NCBI GenBank assembly: GCA_001701135.1 | Contig: DAAN01000003.1 | Coordinates: 1-64,000, forward strand | Length of the DNA stretch: 64,000 nt | Source of the DNA: Bacteroidales bacterium H3 | Lineage (GTDB): Bacteria > Bacteroidota > Bacteroidia > Bacteroidales > Muribaculaceae | Direction of reading: 5' to 3' | In this document: in pieces, positions 61,628 through 64,000 of the stretch | Layout: each line of letters opens with the position of its first letter | Numbering within the stretch: the stretch's first letter is position 1 | The notes under the pieces: model-generated | Database searches by the model: none | The model's input: only the letters and a program-made list of their open reading frames with translations | Told to the model about the DNA's origin: nothing | Program-made: the position numbers and the translations under genes

Positions 61628-61653
61628 AAAAGGCTGTCTCACGACAGCCTTTT
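61628..61653 (+). terminator. Terminator after apbE
   Basis: AAAAGGCTGTC-TCAC-GACAGCCTTTT, a perfect 11-bp stem with a tetraloop, followed by CTCTTT. Confidence 0.85.
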
Positions 61654-61929
61654 CTCTTTATCTTTAACCTTAAATCTAATACCATGAAAAAACACAGTGC
61701 AAATATAGTATTTATACTCTTCAAACGCTTTAGGGGCAGGATGGTTCAGGAGATTTGTGGCTTTAACTTTTATTAACGCATTATGAAATGTAAAATGCAC
61801 CGCCAATTCAACAAAAAGGGCTAACTTTATAGCATCGAAAAAACCGCCCCTGAGGCTCAGGCCGCAGGCGTGGCAGTCGCTTTTGTTTTTCGGAAAATAT
61901 CACACCAAGAAAATCTACACCTAATATAT
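61654..61929 (+). other. Spacer before the response regulator
   Basis: No gene. A -7-like TAACTTTA is at 61822-61829. The leader that would follow has a small stem CCTGA-GGC-TCAGG near 61850. Confidence 0.4.
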
Positions 61930-62637
61930 ATGAGAATCAGAATTCTTGTTATCGACGACGAGGAATCTTACTGCGAGATTCTTAAATACAACCTTGAGCG
62001 CGAAGGCTATGAGGTCGACACTGCCGAATCGGCCGAGGATGCCCTGAGGATGGATCTGGCATGCTATCAGCTGATGATTGTCGACATCATGATGGAGCGT
62101 CTGAGCGGCTTTGACTTCGCAAAACGTGTGCGCAACAACCGCGCCACGGAAAACACACCCATCATCTTCTGCTCGGCTCTCAACGGCGAAGACGACACGG
62201 TGATGGGGCTGAACATCGGCGCCGACGACTATATCACCAAGCCTTTTGTGATCGCCGAGGTGATTGCGCGTGTGAGAGCCGTGCTGCGCCGCTCGCATGT
62301 GGCCCAGCAGGTCGCCTACAATGTGCAGCAGAACAATTACGAGCCCGACATCACTTTCCGTACCCTCCGTCTCGACCGCAACAACAAGACATGCTATATC
62401 GACGGCCGCGAGGTGGGGCTGACACGTAAGGAATTCGATATGCTGCAGTTTTTCCTGACGCATCGCGAACGTATTCACGCCCGCGAAGAGATTATGCGCC
62501 AGGTGTGGACCAATCAGGAGGTTACGAACCGCGCTATCGACACCAATATAGTGCGTCTGCGTCAGAAACTGGGCGCCTATGGCGACAACATCGTCACCAA
62601 AGTGGGCTTCGGCTACGGCTTCAAGGCTGACGTCTGA
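61930..62637 (+). CDS. OmpR/PhoB-family response regulator
   Basis: 235 residues. Receiver domain: acidic pair in LVIDDEE (9-12), phospho-acceptor Asp 52 in MIVDIMMERLSG, and Lys 104 in DDYITKPF. DNA-binding winged helix: LTRKEFDMLQFFLTHRERIHAREEIMRQVW, then VTNRAIDTNIVRLRQKLG and VGFGYGFKADV. I start at ATG 61930 (MRIRILVIDDEE); an ATG 60 bases earlier would add residues unlike the family. The kinase gene follows 91 bases later, so they form a two-component pair. Confidence 0.95.
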   Translation: MRIRILVIDDEESYCEILKYNLEREGYEVDTAESAEDALRMDLACYQLMIVDIMMERLSGFDFAKRVRNNRATENTPIIFCSALNGEDDTVMGLNIGADDYITKPFVIAEVIARVRAVLRRSHVAQQVAYNVQQNNYEPDITFRTLRLDRNNKTCYIDGREVGLTRKEFDMLQFFLTHRERIHAREEIMRQVWTNQEVTNRAIDTNIVRLRQKLGAYGDNIVTKVGFGYGFKADV

Positions 62638-62719
62638 TCTCCCGCCCACCCTCTCTGCGTGTAAATAAGCCAGTGATCATCCCCTCGAAATAACTTCCTC
62701 ACTCTTAGGACATCGAACT

Positions 62720-62755
62720 AAAGGTGAGTTGAAAAGAAAAGGTGAGTTGAAAAGA
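62720..62755 (+). repeat. 18-bp tandem duplication of ribosome-binding site and start codon
   Basis: Two exact copies of AAAGGTGAGTTGAAAAGA, at 62720-62737 and 62738-62755. Each holds an AAAGG-type site and a TTG codon, both in the frame of the kinase. Confidence 0.85.
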
Positions 62756-64000
62756 AATCTAAAATATCAGCTGAAGCTGTTTCTGATTTCCGAAGTGTGT
62801 CTGCTTTTGGTGATCGGTGCGTTTTCCATTTTGGAATACAGCCACGTGAAGCGGTTTCGCATAGCTTCTCTGGGCAACTCGGTGACGCTCGCCGTGGGCA
62901 ACATGATTACCCTCTACGAGAGTGGCGGCGATATGGCTCCGTTCATGTCGTATCTGGAGCAATATATACAGGATTCGCCCCTCGATGCGATCAACCTGTC
63001 GATCTACGACAAGAAAACCGGCGAGCTGATGTATTCGCGCGGACCGGTGGTGCTCACCGCTCCCGAAGGTGTGACGCTGACCAAACCCGACGTGAGAGCC
63101 AACGACACCGAGGTGCTGCAGGCTTTCAACGCCAAAATGCCCGACGGCAACGAGGCGTTTCTTTACTGTCAGGGCGTGTCGAAAGATGGACGCATGCTCG
63201 TCCACGCCTATCTGCCCAAGACATCGCTGGTGAGTGAATCGATCAGCGTGGGTGCGGCTTTCTGGCTCATAGCCCTTGCTGTGGCCATCGGAGGCTCCGT
63301 GGCGGCGTGGGTGATCACCTCGCACCAGGCTCGAAACATCGAACTGCTCCATCAGTTTGCCACCCGCGCGGCAACCGACCGCGAGTTCATACCCATGGGC
63401 GATTTCCCCTCGGATGAGATCGGCGAGATTTCGCGTCAGGTCATCGCAATCTACAACTCGCGCATGCAGGCCAACATGCGCCGCGAGCGCGAACATGCCA
63501 TTGCCCTGAAAGCCATAGAGGAGCGCAACAACCTCAAACGGGTGCTCACCAACAACATCTCCCACGAGCTGAAAACTCCGGTGGGCATTATCAACTCATA
63601 TCTCGAGATGATACTCGCCGACCCCGAGATGAGCGCCGATCAGCGTAACTATTTTCTTTCCAAGACAAAAGCCAATGTCGACAGGCTCATCTCGATTATC
63701 AACGACATGTCGATGATGATGCGTCTGGAGGATGCCAAGAGCACCATCCAGATGAGCGAGATCGATTTCTATGATATGGTGAGCAATTTTGCCGACGAGA
63801 TGATCCAGAGCGGCATTATGGGCGACATGACGTTTGATGTCGACCTGCCGCCTGACTGTCGTGTGGTGGGCAATCAGGATCTGATCAACGGTTTCCTGAG
63901 CAATCTCACAAAGAATGCCCTGGCATATTCGGGCGGTTCGAAAGTGTCGCTGTCGATGATCGGCAAAAATGACGAGTTTTACATCTTCTCATTTTCCGAC
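62729..64000 (+). CDS. Sensor histidine kinase, partial (cut by window end)
   Basis: 424 residues are visible and no stop is reached. The order is a basic N-terminus, membrane segment LFLISEVCLLLVIGAFSIL (about 15-33), a periplasmic sensor, a second segment AAFWLIALAVAIGGSVAAWVI, a HAMP-like linker, and the H box NNISHELKTPVGIINSYL with His 279. The ATP-binding domain begins with FLSNLTKNALAYSGG. No ATG or GTG is available in frame after the stop at 62666, so translation starts at TTG 62729 or the duplicated TTG 62747. It pairs with the response regulator upstream. Confidence 0.9.
   Translation, partial: MKRKGELKRNLKYQLKLFLISEVCLLLVIGAFSILEYSHVKRFRIASLGNSVTLAVGNMITLYESGGDMAPFMSYLEQYIQDSPLDAINLSIYDKKTGELMYSRGPVVLTAPEGVTLTKPDVRANDTEVLQAFNAKMPDGNEAFLYCQGVSKDGRMLVHAYLPKTSLVSESISVGAAFWLIALAVAIGGSVAAWVITSHQARNIELLHQFATRAATDREFIPMGDFPSDEIGEISRQVIAIYNSRMQANMRREREHAIALKAIEERNNLKRVLTNNISHELKTPVGIINSYLEMILADPEMSADQRNYFLSKTKANVDRLISIINDMSMMMRLEDAKSTIQMSEIDFYDMVSNFADEMIQSGIMGDMTFDVDLPPDCRVVGNQDLINGFLSNLTKNALAYSGGSKVSLSMIGKNDEFYIFSFSD

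Overview
The window reads as a chromosomal segment of a Bacteroidales gut bacterium, most likely of the Muribaculaceae (S24-7) group. The taxon is an inference. It rests on the GC-rich coding sequence with AT-rich spacers, promoters of the Bacteroidetes type (TTTG, 19-20 nt, TAnnTTTG), many secreted glycan-active proteins, proteins with a short C-terminal module resembling type IX sorting domains, a DUF3256 protein, a single-SIS-domain arabinose-5-phosphate isomerase and a set of genes like the Bacteroides inositol-sphingolipid genes. No phage, conjugative element, transposase or CRISPR array was found.

Layout. 1-1260: a truncated acyltransferase, then a minus-strand unit tRNA-Glu / rpsT / tRNA-Glu. 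1280-7194: recO, two small lipoproteins, a SUI1-type factor, a Sua5/YciO protein, an iron alcohol dehydrogenase, gluQ and an ion channel with a non-canonical filter. 7358-12813: rimP-nusA-infB and folK. 12828-15206: queA facing away from an ArgC-like protein that has lost its catalytic residues. 15358-18721: an isolated wza/wzc pair. 18938-25341: a close-packed run speA-truA-thioesterase-menA-recF-DUF721-thioesterase. 25590-28586: a secreted GH13 amylase. 28798-31791: kdsD-like, ribH, a tetrapyrrole-methylase-family enzyme and a WalJ-type hydrolase. 31788-34888 (minus): ATP-grasp, GtrA, CDP-alcohol phosphotransferase and AUR1/PAP2 proteins, probably a lipid head-group operon. 35067-40377 (minus): ilvD-ilvB-ilvN-ilvC. 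40607-46180: a periplasmic sugar isomerase-like protein, an 830-base gene-free stretch that holds a candidate non-coding RNA, an orphan histidine kinase, xseBA, DUF3256 and a palindromic repeat element. 46181-57684 (minus): an extracellular locus with two paralogous double beta-helix proteins, a GH127 beta-L-arabinofuranosidase and a large anchor-type protein interrupted by one in-frame TGA. 57866-64000: DEAD-box helicase, DJ-1 protein, apbE and a response regulator/histidine kinase pair cut by the window end.

Most of the window is housekeeping: translation, recombination, and branched-chain amino acid, riboflavin, folate, menaquinone and polyamine synthesis. The accessory parts are the amylase, the beta-helix/GH127 locus (plausibly acting on arabinose-containing pectin or glycoprotein) and the lipid operon. 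The points most worth a second look are the ArgC-like pseudoenzyme, the lipid operon with an ATP-grasp gene where Bacteroides keeps inositol-phosphate genes, the structured RNA candidate at 41623-41801, the palindromic repeat family (42102 and 45905), and a 14-base motif recurring near gene starts.
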